Source: an uncultured Lachnospiraceae bacterium
GTDB taxonomy: Bacteria; Bacillota; Clostridia; Lachnospirales; Lachnospiraceae
DNA length: 64,000 nt
Direction: 5' to 3'
Assembly (NCBI GenBank): GCA_947626285.1
Contig: CANQRR010000007.1
Span: 30,816-94,815 of the forward strand
In this document: positions 8,548 through 16,495 of the stretch, piece after piece
Layout of the letters: each line of letters starts with the position of its first letter
Numbering within the stretch: position 1 is the first letter of the stretch
The notes under the pieces: model-generated
Databases searched by the model: none
Told to the model about the DNA's origin: nothing
What the model saw: the letters and a program-made list of their open reading frames with translations, nothing else
Position numbers and translations under genes: made by a program

Positions 8548-10707
8548 TTATTCCTCCTCTTCGTGGACAATAATCTCTTCCTGTCCTTCCGCTTCCTGAG
8601 CCGCCGGATTCTCACCCGCGGACTCCGCCGCAGCATTCTCGGTCGGCTCTGCATCCACATTCAGGTCAAGTGACATCTCGCCGTGTATCACGGAAGGAAG
8701 CGCTTCCGGATCAACGGATATGCTCGAAAGCGCGGCCGCCGCGTCGCCGATCTTACTATAATTCGCGGTAAAGACCATATCCATGTAATCGCACGTAATG
8801 TTCAGCGACCTCCTGGCTCCCTCCGCATCTGAGAAAAGCTCAGCCGGAATCTCGAGGCCAGACCCGGACCACGTCCAACCTGCAAATTCATATCCTTCGA
8901 CCTCCGGAGCCGTATACTTAATGCAATTGTCCGCCGAGATCGTCGTGGGCTGGATCGCGCACACGCCGTTTACCTGGGTCCTGATCGTAACGCTCCACAC
9001 GATACGGTGCGACGCATTCGCGCTGCCTTCACTTCCTGGCTTCGTCATTCCACAGACAGTGCACCTCTCGCCGCCGTTCCATGTATGACCTGCTCCGTTG
9101 CACGGAACCTTTTCCCAAGGTACCCATTCTCCATTGATGTTGTAAGCGTACCGCATCTCATTGCATGTGGTGCACTTCTGGGTCTGGATCATGCCGTTAC
9201 TCATGGACGCGAGCACGCCCTCCGCTTCCGCAGGATCTATTTCTTTGACAGACTTCCAGGTATGCTCATGTGTCGCCAGCGGAAGCGTCTCTCTCTGCTC
9301 ATAACTGCAGCGCGTACACACATTTACCGTATATCCGTTCCTTGTCATGGTCGACGCTTCGCCGATCCCCGCTTCCATCTGATGCCCCAGCTTCGTATTT
9401 GGAATCTCTTTCGTCTCCTGATAGCCGCAGACGGAGCAGGTCGACACAATTTTCTGATTCGCGGTACAGGTCGCCGCAACAGTTTCCTCACTCATCTGGT
9501 GGCCCGTCGCCGGAATGTACTTCGTCGTCTTCGTCCCGCAGCCATTCTGGCACGGAATCTCGATTAAGCCGGCCTGCGTGCAGGAGGCCTGCCTTACAAT
9601 ATACTGCGTTGTGTCGCCCACATTGAAGTTGTGTCCGAGCTTATCCGCTGTCTTGACGTCGTTCGTCACCAGTCCGCAGCGGCTGCACTTGTCATAGGAA
9701 TGTCCGTCTTCCGTACAGGTGGCAGGATCGTCATAATGTTTCATGTCGTGTCCAAGGGCTTCCATGACCGTCTCAGTCTTCTTGTAGCCACAATCCTTAC
9801 ACTTGTAGGTCTTTGTTCCACCCTTCTCACAGGTAGCGGTAGTCTCAGACACCAGCTCAAAGTCGTGGTTTTCTACCCTGAGACCCCTGGTCTTCTTCTT
9901 GCCGCAGACGGCGCAGGTGCCGACTTCCTCGCCCGTGTCGCGCCAGGTCATGTCGTAACCCATGTAACCGCAGTACGGCTCTTTCGTCACGACCCAATTC
10001 GTGAACTCGCAGACATGCTCTGTCTCGGCCGCCTTCTTCGGAGCCGCTGCTTCGGTCTGAGACGTCGCCGGAGCCGCCGGAGCTGTTGTCGACGGTGTCG
10101 ACGCTGCCGGTGCAGACGCCGCCGGAGCTTTCGCTGCCGGTGCAGATGCCGCCGGAGCTTTCGCTGCCGGAGCCGACGCCGCCGGAGTCTTCGCTGCCGG
10201 TGCAGATGCCGCTGGCGTCTTTGCTGCCGGGGTCGATGCCGCCGGCGTCTTCGCTGATGGAGTCGATGCCGCCGGTGCAGATGCTGCCGGTGTAGATACC
10301 GCCGGAGCCTTTGCGGCCGGTGCCTCGGTCTGAGGCGTCGCAGACGCTGCCGGTGCGGGCGCTGCCGGTGCAGACGCTGCTGGGGTCGATGCCGCCGGTG
10401 CAGACGCTGCTGGTGCAGACACTACCGGAGCGCTCGGCGCTGCCGCGACCGGAGCAGACGCCGCGGGTGCAGACGCCGCAGGAGTCGTTGTCGAACTGGA
10501 ACTCTTTTTCTTTGATGATTTCTTTGTTGACTTCTTTGATGATTTCTTTGTTGACTTTTTCTTCGTCGATTTCTTTTTGGACTTCTTCTTCGATTTCTTC
10601 GTACTTGTGCTGGTCTTCGCCGCCACCGGAAGCACTGTCACCTCCGCTGTCATGCTGAATGTCAGCATTGCAATGATAAGCATACATAAGACTCTGGATT
10701 TTTTCAT
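8548..10707 (-). CDS. Secreted protein with Lys/Ser and Ala/Pro linkers and Cys-pair repeats
   Basis: A 719-residue exported protein of unknown function. The order is: signal peptide (residues 1-30, ending VAAK); a very basic KKSKKKSTKKK stretch to about 70; an Ala/Pro/Ser/Thr linker (repeated SAPAAS, TPAAKAP units) to about 225; then roughly eight units of about 40 residues with the pattern ATC-x3-G-x5-C-x2-CG and GH, resembling small zinc-ribbon-like knuckles; then a Cys-poor C-terminal domain with an acidic tail. No membrane anchor or LPXTG is seen, so binding through the basic region to anionic wall polymers is a guess. It is a paralogue of the protein at 12636-15071. Its leader carries a c-di-GMP-I riboswitch and terminator, so expression should follow c-di-GMP. 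GGAGG lies upstream of the ATG. Confidence 0.85.
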   Translation of the reverse strand: MKKSRVLCMLIIAMLTFSMTAEVTVLPVAAKTSTSTKKSKKKSKKKSTKKKSTKKSSKKSTKKSSKKKSSSSTTTPAASAPAASAPVAAAPSAPVVSAPAASAPAASTPAASAPAAPAPAASATPQTEAPAAKAPAVSTPAASAPAASTPSAKTPAASTPAAKTPAASAPAAKTPAASAPAAKAPAASAPAAKAPAASAPAASTPSTTAPAAPATSQTEAAAPKKAAETEHVCEFTNWVVTKEPYCGYMGYDMTWRDTGEEVGTCAVCGKKKTRGLRVENHDFELVSETTATCEKGGTKTYKCKDCGYKKTETVMEALGHDMKHYDDPATCTEDGHSYDKCSRCGLVTNDVKTADKLGHNFNVGDTTQYIVRQASCTQAGLIEIPCQNGCGTKTTKYIPATGHQMSEETVAATCTANQKIVSTCSVCGYQETKEIPNTKLGHQMEAGIGEASTMTRNGYTVNVCTRCSYEQRETLPLATHEHTWKSVKEIDPAEAEGVLASMSNGMIQTQKCTTCNEMRYAYNINGEWVPWEKVPCNGAGHTWNGGERCTVCGMTKPGSEGSANASHRIVWSVTIRTQVNGVCAIQPTTISADNCIKYTAPEVEGYEFAGWTWSGSGLEIPAELFSDAEGARRSLNITCDYMDMVFTANYSKIGDAAAALSSISVDPEALPSVIHGEMSLDLNVDAEPTENAAAESAGENPAAQEAEGQEEIIVHEEEE

Positions 10708-10783
10708 TACAAATTCCTCCTTTCAGTTTTCCAAACCTACATTGATCGTGCAATCACTGCAAAAGCAGAAAACACTGGAGTGT

Positions 10784-10820
10784 AAAAAAGGCCGTCATAC
10801 ACACACCTGTGATAACGGCC
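10784..10820 (-). terminator. Terminator of the c-di-GMP riboswitch expression platform
   Basis: GGCCGTTAT (10812-10820) pairs with ATGACGGCC (10790-10798) and is followed by six T, 23 nt after the aptamer and before the start codon. A GTGATACAC segment after the aptamer could pair with GTGTAT in the loop and compete with this stem, as expected for a switch. Confidence 0.8.
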
Positions 10821-10842
10821 CAAAATCCTCGTGTATCACATT

Positions 10843-10925
10843 GGCAACCGGCTGTCATAGCTTATGGATTCGTAAGCCTTAGACCCTTGGCTTTGCGTCC
10901 CTGCCTTTCGACAGGTTTGCCTTTT
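10843..10925 (-). ncRNA. c-di-GMP-I (GEMM) riboswitch aptamer 1
   Basis: On the minus strand the GEMM-I landmarks appear in order: GGCAAACC opening P1, a GAAA-capped arm, GGGACGCAAAGCC, GGGTCTAAGGC, a variable hairpin, ATGACAGCCGG and closing TTGCC. P1 pairs GGCAA with TTGCC. The promoter lies just upstream and an intrinsic terminator just downstream, so this is most simply a transcription-terminating switch for the secreted protein 8548-10707. Type I switches with this layout are usually turned off by c-di-GMP; direction here is inference. Confidence 0.92.
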
Positions 10926-10954
10926 ACAATGATTACAATTACTTAGGTATGTGA

Positions 10955-10983
10955 ATTATACCATAGCTACAGCTTTATGTCAA
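10955..10983 (-). promoter_or_regulatory. Consensus sigma-A promoter of the riboswitch transcript
   Basis: TTGACA (10978-10983), 17 bp, TATAAT (10955-10960): perfect consensus on the minus strand. It sits 14 bp beyond the stop codon of the upstream gene and about 30 bp before the aptamer. Confidence 0.9.
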
Positions 10984-10996
10984 CAGATAACAGCAT

Positions 10997-12328
10997 TTAT
11001 CTTTTGATTTTTTTCGTGGCGGAATACTCTCCGTACACTTTCTTGCCGTTTTCGTCTATGACATAGGCGCGCACCTTTACGTAGTAGGTCTTTTTCTTTG
11101 AAAGCTTCTTCAGCGTCGCGCGCGTCTTTTTCGTGGAAACCTTCTTCACGTTTTTCTTCAGGCTCTTCGTGGTCCCGTAGACGATCTGATAACCGTCGGC
11201 TTCCTCCACCGCCTGGAACTTCACGACCGCATTTGTGCTGCTCTGTCCTGCCAGGGTGACCACTTTTGCCGGCTCCGCCGGTTCTTCCGCTGCGGGCGCG
11301 GGCGCTGACGCTGATACGGGCGTAGATGCCGCCGCAGGCGCGGGCGCTGATGCCGATTCAGATTCCGGCTCCCTGGGACCATTCACGATATCGTCGACAA
11401 GTCCGCTAAACAGATCTCCAAAGCTGCTTCCGCTGCCCAGATCCTCGCCCATATGGCCGTCCAGAATTCCCCCGATGCTGCCGCTGAGATCGCCTATATC
11501 GTCATAAAGACCACTTTTGCCGTCAGCGCCGCCCAATACATCAGGATCTACACTCGGCTTGATCTCACTTGCATCGACGATTTTTGTCCCCACAGGCTCC
11601 GCCGCCACTTTAACGGTCTTCCCGGTCATCGGATCACGGAACAGCTCATACGCCTTCACATGGTATGTGCCGACGCCTTTCACCAGTCCATCCCGGGAGA
11701 CGACCTTCCCGCTCGCGTCCGTGATCTCATAGCGGAACACCGCGCCCAGCTCCTGCGGCGACAGGTATTCTACCCAGTTGTCCGACGTCATGCCGGTCGT
11801 TCTGTCAAGCGTTGCCCCGGTCTTTTTGTACAGGATCGGCGGCTCGCTCAGCACATACTGCCCTGCCCAGTAATCGATGTCAAACTGCTTCGACTCGTAC
11901 ACCTCAAGCTTGTAATAATCCGGCTCCGGGTAGACCACGTCGAACGTGTACGTCTCGGAATACATATAAGGATCACCCTGGCTCAGGTATCTGTAGTTCA
12001 GCGCCTGCACCTCATAATGCAGTCCGACCGGAAGCGTCGACCAGTTGCTGTCCATACTGCCTGTCGACAGACTCAGATAGCCGTTGTCGTTCATCGGATA
12101 ACGCGCCTCATTCCCGTCCACAGTGATGATCAGCATGTACGTCGATTTGTTCTTCTCTCCGCCGCTCGCCCGGAACGTCAGCGGCTGGCCGGCCGGCACC
12201 TTGCCATCCTTGCCGATCCCATCTACCTGGAGTTTAATGCTTCCCTCCGCCTGTACGGGCAGCGCCGCCATCAACACTGTCATCGCTGCCATGAGCAGCA
12301 CCAATTTCAATCTGCCTGAAAACTTCAT
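10997..12328 (-). CDS. Secreted protein with C-terminal fibronectin-III-like domain
   Basis: A 443-residue exported protein of unknown role. A signal peptide (residues 1-28, ending PVQA-EG) is followed by a beta-rich segment that resembles extracellular Ig-like domains (residues 30-140, with GQPLTFRASGG), a central segment rich in Tyr, an Ala/Pro/Glu linker near 315-350, and a C-terminal domain (about 355-443) of the fibronectin type III type seen in clostridial surface proteins: VKFQAVEEADGYQIVYG, then a Lys-rich turn, then TYYVKVRAYV. GGAGG precedes the ATG. No anchor is visible. It lies between the two Cys-repeat proteins but has its own promoter and no riboswitch. Confidence 0.8.
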   Translation of the reverse strand: MKFSGRLKLVLLMAAMTVLMAALPVQAEGSIKLQVDGIGKDGKVPAGQPLTFRASGGEKNKSTYMLIITVDGNEARYPMNDNGYLSLSTGSMDSNWSTLPVGLHYEVQALNYRYLSQGDPYMYSETYTFDVVYPEPDYYKLEVYESKQFDIDYWAGQYVLSEPPILYKKTGATLDRTTGMTSDNWVEYLSPQELGAVFRYEITDASGKVVSRDGLVKGVGTYHVKAYELFRDPMTGKTVKVAAEPVGTKIVDASEIKPSVDPDVLGGADGKSGLYDDIGDLSGSIGGILDGHMGEDLGSGSSFGDLFSGLVDDIVNGPREPESESASAPAPAAASTPVSASAPAPAAEEPAEPAKVVTLAGQSSTNAVVKFQAVEEADGYQIVYGTTKSLKKNVKKVSTKKTRATLKKLSKKKTYYVKVRAYVIDENGKKVYGEYSATKKIKR

Positions 12329-12404
12329 GCCATCAACCTCCTTTTATGCATAGCTTTTTGAAATTGCTCGCTTCAACACTCCTTTGTTCTTTATTTTACC
12401 ATAC

Positions 12405-12462
12405 ACGATTGCGCTGGAAATGTCAAGAAAACGGGCTGTGAAGATTTATGAATTTCCGTGAA
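12405..12462 (-). promoter_or_regulatory. Promoter with conserved upstream block (copy 1)
   Basis: TTGACA, 17 bp, TATGGT on the minus strand ahead of the 10997-12328 gene (-10 near 12401-12406, -35 near 12424). The DNA upstream of the -35 (CACGGAAATTCATAAATCTT followed by CACAG) is identical to that at copy 2 near 15458-15482, pointing to a shared activator or operator site. Confidence 0.7.
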
Positions 12463-12560
12463 AATCCATAGTTTTTCACCCATCGGAAGCAAGAGCGCTA
12501 TGCAAAGTACAAAATCGCATTTTTTGCTGTATCAGGGACTTGTTTTATGCGCAAAGCCGC

Positions 12561-12589
12561 TTAAAAGAACCGCCGCATTTTCATGCGGC
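12561..12589 (-). terminator. Intrinsic terminator of the 12636-15071 gene
   Basis: GCCGCAT GAAA ATGCGGC, a perfect 7-bp stem with a GAAA loop, followed by GGTTCTTTT on the minus strand. The rest of the 12463-12635 gap holds only the upstream part of the shared promoter block. Confidence 0.8.
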
Positions 12590-12635
12590 AGCTCCTCTGA
12601 GAAAAGTTGTGTGCATAGCGTAGGAACATAAAAAT

Positions 12636-15071
12636 TTACTCTGTGATGTAAATGCAGCCGTCCGACTTATAGAACGGAGCAGTTCCATCTGCATTTGTTT
12701 TACCAATAATCTCGCCTGCATTTACCGCGGTCACCAGTTCCCAGGAATTGTTGTTTCCATTTACCATCGGCGCACACTGCGCAAACGACGCATTTGTACA
12801 CCTGCGGGCCATGAAGTAGCACTCATAGTCCTCGCCGTTGATCCAGATCTCCGAGAATCCGCGCGCGCCTCTAATCGCTTCGTTTCCGTAGCAGGAGGTC
12901 CACGCAGAGCCCTTCGGCGCAATGAAGAGGTTGAACTCTATAAAACTCGACAAATCTTCTGAATTCCCTGTTGCCTTGTTAAAAGCACCATCAAGATCAG
13001 TTCCGGTCCCTGTATTCCAGTTCTTTGCCTTAGGCGCGACGATCGTCTTTCTGCCGCACTCTGAGCATTCCCGGAATACGTCTGTCCACTCCGCTTCCTG
13101 CGCCTCGCTGAGACCCATCGTGCTGCACACGCTGTACGCCGGACCCCACGTATGGGTTCTGGTCGCCGGGATTCTCACCGGCTCAGCGCCCTGATACGCA
13201 CCGCAAAGCGCGCACTGCGTATACGCGGAATGTCCTTCCTTCGAGCATGTCGCAGTTTCCGCCGCGTGCTCCACCCACTTGTGGCCGTCCACCTTCCTCG
13301 GGATCACCTTCGTCACCACAGCATGGCAAACGCTGCATTCCATTTTCTCACTGCCGTCTGTCGTACAGGTCGGCAGAACCGTCGTCGTCTCATACTTGTG
13401 AGCGGTCTTCGGTATAACTGTGCCTTCCTTCTTGCCGCAGATCTCACATATCTGTCCGTCGAATCCGGGCTCTGTGCACGTCGCCTCTTCTTTGCAGGTC
13501 TCCCACTTATGGGCGCCTGAAGCCGGGATCGTGTGCACATCCGTCCTCTCGGTGCAGCCCTCGTGTACGCACTGCCGATAGCTGAGGCCGTCTTTCCCGC
13601 AGGTCGCCGGTTCCACAGTCGGCTCTGTGCAGAAATTGTGTCCGAGCGGCTTCACGTAGCTGAAGAACTCCTGACCACATATGCTGCAGCGTTTTACATT
13701 TGTCTTGCCAGCCTGGGTACAGGTAGCCAGTACATCCGGCTGCTTCACCAAATATTCCGCCTTATGCTTGACGGAAACATTGCCCTTTTCGGTCGCCCCG
13801 CAGCTCTCGCAGCTGCGCTCCTGATAATAGAGCACATTGCATATATTCTTACTCGGCTGAGCCGCTTCGGGGGCTATCGTTTCTTTCCACGCGCCAAAGC
13901 TGTGTCCTTTGGCCGGAACCGTGCCCGTCTGCCGCGTTCCGCAGCTTGTGCATAGTCTCTGCTTGGACCCCGCCGTCGTACAGGTCGGAGCTACTGTCTC
14001 CATCCACTCGCCATAGCTGTGCCCTTTCGCGGACACGTAATGGATCGGTTCATGGTAACCGCAGTTCCGGCATGCGTAGTAGGCGTTCCAGCCCTGTCTC
14101 GTACAGGTCGCCGTCTGCCCCGGCTGAAGCACCATATCGTGCGGAGCCTTCGAGAGCGGAATGCGCTGCGTCGAATAACCGCAGACCGTACAATACTCAT
14201 ACGAACTCCATCCCATCGTCGTGCAGGTCGGCGCAACCGACTCCACGACCACCAGGCCAAGATGCTTTTTGCCGCAGGTCGGGGCCTTCTTCTCCGTCTG
14301 TTCAACGGATGCCGGCGTTCTCACCATTGTCGCCGCGCTCGCTGCCGCAGGAGCTTTCTCCTCTGCCGACGGGCTTGGCGCTGCCGCCGTCAGGTTCGAT
14401 GCCGGTGCCGGGTTTGATACCGGTGTTGGGCTCGATGCCGTCGCCGGGTTCGATGCCGTCGCCGGCTTTGATGCCGGTGTCGGGTTCGATGCCGGTACCG
14501 GGTTCGATACCGGTGCCGGGTTCTGCACTGTCAGCGTCGAAGCTGCCGCCGTTACCGGGGCTGCCGCTGCCGCCGTGCTTGTCACCGTCGCCGGGCTTGC
14601 CGTTGTCGTGACTACTGCCTGTTTCGGGATCGCGCCCTTTCCGATGCTCTTGAGCTCCGCGCTCTTGATGCTCACTGCCTTCAGCTTCGTGCAGCCCGAG
14701 AACGCATTCTTGCCGATCTTGCTGATCGACTTGTTCGTGGCTACCTTTTTCAGCTTCTTGCAATTCTTGAACGCGCCGTCGCCGATCGCGCTCACCGTCA
14801 GGGTGCATTTGCCCGCTTTTACTTTCTCAGGCACACTCACGGAAGTCAAATTCTTTGACTTTGTGCCGATCAGCGCAGCGGTGCCTTCCGTCCCGTTCAC
14901 GGAAGTGACTTTGTACTGGAACTTGCCGCTCCAGAACTTCTTTCCAACTTTCACGCTCTCAGCCGCCGCTTTCGCAGCTGCCGGGATCGTCGTGCTCACC
15001 GTTCCTACATTGACAACCATCATAAGCGTCATCGTCATCAGCAAACATTTTAACCATTTTTTCATCTTCAT
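12636..15071 (-). CDS. Secreted BspA-type LRR protein with Cys-pair repeats
   Basis: An 811-residue exported protein. The start at 15071 (MKMKKWLKC) is supported by GAGGAGGGG upstream and an immediate signal peptide; the frame extends 17 codons further without support. After the signal come two to three BspA/LRR_5-type leucine-rich repeats (AIGDGAFKNCKKLKKV, KIGKNAFSGCTKLKAV; about residues 100-165), a Pro/Ala/Thr linker with repeated NPAPASN units, then about ten Cys-pair units of the form ATCT-x2-G-x5-C-x2-CG and GH, and a Cys-containing C-terminal domain. It is a paralogue of 8548-10707. Its leader holds a second c-di-GMP-I riboswitch. Adhesion or host-surface binding is plausible but unproven. 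Confidence 0.85.
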   Translation of the reverse strand: MKMKKWLKCLLMTMTLMMVVNVGTVSTTIPAAAKAAAESVKVGKKFWSGKFQYKVTSVNGTEGTAALIGTKSKNLTSVSVPEKVKAGKCTLTVSAIGDGAFKNCKKLKKVATNKSISKIGKNAFSGCTKLKAVSIKSAELKSIGKGAIPKQAVVTTTASPATVTSTAAAAAPVTAAASTLTVQNPAPVSNPVPASNPTPASKPATASNPATASSPTPVSNPAPASNLTAAAPSPSAEEKAPAAASAATMVRTPASVEQTEKKAPTCGKKHLGLVVVESVAPTCTTMGWSSYEYCTVCGYSTQRIPLSKAPHDMVLQPGQTATCTRQGWNAYYACRNCGYHEPIHYVSAKGHSYGEWMETVAPTCTTAGSKQRLCTSCGTRQTGTVPAKGHSFGAWKETIAPEAAQPSKNICNVLYYQERSCESCGATEKGNVSVKHKAEYLVKQPDVLATCTQAGKTNVKRCSICGQEFFSYVKPLGHNFCTEPTVEPATCGKDGLSYRQCVHEGCTERTDVHTIPASGAHKWETCKEEATCTEPGFDGQICEICGKKEGTVIPKTAHKYETTTVLPTCTTDGSEKMECSVCHAVVTKVIPRKVDGHKWVEHAAETATCSKEGHSAYTQCALCGAYQGAEPVRIPATRTHTWGPAYSVCSTMGLSEAQEAEWTDVFRECSECGRKTIVAPKAKNWNTGTGTDLDGAFNKATGNSEDLSSFIEFNLFIAPKGSAWTSCYGNEAIRGARGFSEIWINGEDYECYFMARRCTNASFAQCAPMVNGNNNSWELVTAVNAGEIIGKTNADGTAPFYKSDGCIYITE

Positions 15072-15106
15072 ACTGAACCCCTCCTCTTCAACTGAAATGC
15101 AGTTGT

Positions 15107-15152
15107 TTTGTTTTGGGTCCATATTTCTTACCTAATTGATGTCCAGAAATAT
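15107..15152 (-). promoter_or_regulatory. Hairpin between riboswitch 2 and the start codon
   Basis: CCATATTTCT pairs perfectly with AGAAATATGG (10 bp) directly after the aptamer closing stem, but no T run follows. A second small stem AACTG/CAGTT lies just before the ribosome binding site. The switch may therefore act differently from riboswitch 1, perhaps on translation or RNA stability. Confidence 0.5.
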
Positions 15153-15230
15153 GGCAACCGGCTGTCATAGCCGCATACACGGCCTTAGACCCTTGGCTTT
15201 GCGTCCCTGCCTTTCGACAGGTTTGCCTTT
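15153..15230 (-). ncRNA. c-di-GMP-I (GEMM) riboswitch aptamer 2
   Basis: Nearly identical to aptamer 1: GGCAAACC, GAAA-capped arm, GGGACGCAAAGCC, GGGTCTAAGGC, a variable hairpin (CCGTGTATGCGG), ATGACAGCCGG and TTGCC. It controls the BspA-type Cys-repeat protein. Unlike aptamer 1 it is preceded by a leader of about 180 nt and lacks an obvious terminator. Confidence 0.92.
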
Positions 15231-15418
15231 GTTACATTTTTCTTTTTTGATATTACTGTCAGTGAATCTGTTGAATTATGTCGCTCGTTTCCTATCTTGC
15301 CTCCGACGCCTGTGATTGATCTGCCTGCACCACCACCTCCTCTGTTTTGTGAAGCCACGATCTGTGTCAAATCATGACTCAGCTCCGAAAGTCCTCCGTG
15401 ACGGACTTCCTCACTTTT

Positions 15419-15482
15419 ACAATACACGATAGACCGGAAAAGGTCAAGGAAATCGTCTGTGAAGATTTATGAATTTCCGTGG
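15419..15482 (-). promoter_or_regulatory. Promoter with conserved upstream block (copy 2)
   Basis: TTGACC (15442-15447), 17 bp, TATTGT (15419-15424) on the minus strand. The next 35 bp upstream repeat copy 1 almost exactly. The leader from here to aptamer 2 holds a GGAAGTCC/GGACTT hairpin and a GAGGAGG followed by a short GTG frame, but no convincing gene; the rest of 15483-15565 shows only scattered small hairpins. Confidence 0.7.
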
Positions 15483-15565
15483 AAATTTACAGTTTTATCC
15501 ATTTGTCATGCGCGGTACTGGTGCAAAGTACCAATTTGCAAATTGCATGTTTGCATTCCGTCCGA

Positions 15566-16432
15566 TCAGCACGCGTCAAGATAGTTCAGGATCCCGTCGC
15601 GGATCGCGGCAGCCGCCTTGTCCTGGTATGCCTCGTCCTGCAGCTTTGCCTCCTCCTCCGGGTTCGTCAGGAAGCCGCATTCCACGATGACCGCCGTACC
15701 CGCCGAGCGCTTCAGGATATAGTAGGACTCGTTCCCCTTGTGCGGCTTTGGCTTCTCCACCGCAAGCTGCTCGTTCATGCAATTCTGGATACAGGACGCC
15801 AGCCGCTCGCCCTCCTGCGACTTCGCATAGTAAAACACCTGCGGTCCGGACACCGAACGGTCCGGGTAGCTGTTCTGATGGATGCTCACCGTCAAAAGCG
15901 GCTGCTCCTTCTCGATGATCGCGCAGCGCCGTTGCATATCCTGCGCCTTTTTGTGCGTCTGATCCTCGTCGTAGAGCCCCGCCTCCGTCGGCCTCGTCTG
16001 CACGACGCGGTAGCCCTTCTCCGTCAGCAGCGCCTCCAGCTTTTTCGCGATGGCGAGATTCAATTCGCGCTCCGCGACTCCGCTTGCCCCGGACACGCCC
16101 GGATCGACGCCGCCATGCCCTGCGTCCAGAACGATCGTCCCCTTTGTCCCCGGTTCCGGACTTCCGTTCTCTTCGTCCTTCCCCGCTCCGTCGGCATCCG
16201 TCCCATCTCCATCTTGCGCCGCGCCCTCGGCCTCCGGCGCATCTGTGCCTCCTGCCGTGTTTCCGCTTTCCTCTGTCCCCATGCCTTTGGTCCCATCCGC
16301 CCTTGTCCGGCTGTTCTGTTCTCTCTTCATCCGCCCCGCATACGCGGAGACAAGAAAAACCAGCACCAGGAGCATTGCAAGCATCAGGTACCGGATGATC
16401 TTGATTTCCTTATTTCCGACTGGTCGATCCAA
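15566..16432 (-). CDS. cwlD: N-acetylmuramoyl-L-alanine amidase, CwlD type
   Basis: A 288-residue membrane-anchored Amidase_3 enzyme. The start codon is TTG at 16432, preceded by GGGGAGGA. A short cytoplasmic head is followed by one membrane helix (about residues 15-34), a Ser/Gly/Glu-rich linker to about 95, and the catalytic domain: LDAGHGGVDPG (Zn His), ERELNLAIAKKL (Zn Glu), SIHQNS (Zn His) and VECGFLTNPEEE (catalytic Glu). The SIHQNS and NESYYIL patterns match CwlD, which removes peptides from muramic acid so that muramic-delta-lactam can form in the spore cortex. It lies 64 bp after the giant surface protein gene, behind its terminator. Confidence 0.88.
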   Translation of the reverse strand: MDRPVGNKEIKIIRYLMLAMLLVLVFLVSAYAGRMKREQNSRTRADGTKGMGTEESGNTAGGTDAPEAEGAAQDGDGTDADGAGKDEENGSPEPGTKGTIVLDAGHGGVDPGVSGASGVAERELNLAIAKKLEALLTEKGYRVVQTRPTEAGLYDEDQTHKKAQDMQRRCAIIEKEQPLLTVSIHQNSYPDRSVSGPQVFYYAKSQEGERLASCIQNCMNEQLAVEKPKPHKGNESYYILKRSAGTAVIVECGFLTNPEEEAKLQDEAYQDKAAAAIRDGILNYLDAC

Positions 16433-16487
16433 AATAAAAATCCTCCCCTTGCAACAGGTTTTATTTATACCTATTGCAGGGGGAGGA
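16431..16487 (-). terminator. Terminator overlapping the cwlD ribosome binding site
   Basis: TCCTCCCCCTGCAATAGGT and ACCTGTTGCAAGGGGAGGA form a 19-bp stem with two mismatches, followed by TTTTTATTTT. The descending arm contains the GGGGAGGA that serves as Shine-Dalgarno of cwlD. Confidence 0.75.
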
Positions 16488-16495
16488 CAAATATG

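Noticed and set aside
15185..15427. 80-residue frame in the leader of riboswitch 2
   Set aside because: Its GTG start overlaps the promoter -10 and its end runs through the aptamer, so it is not plausible as a gene.
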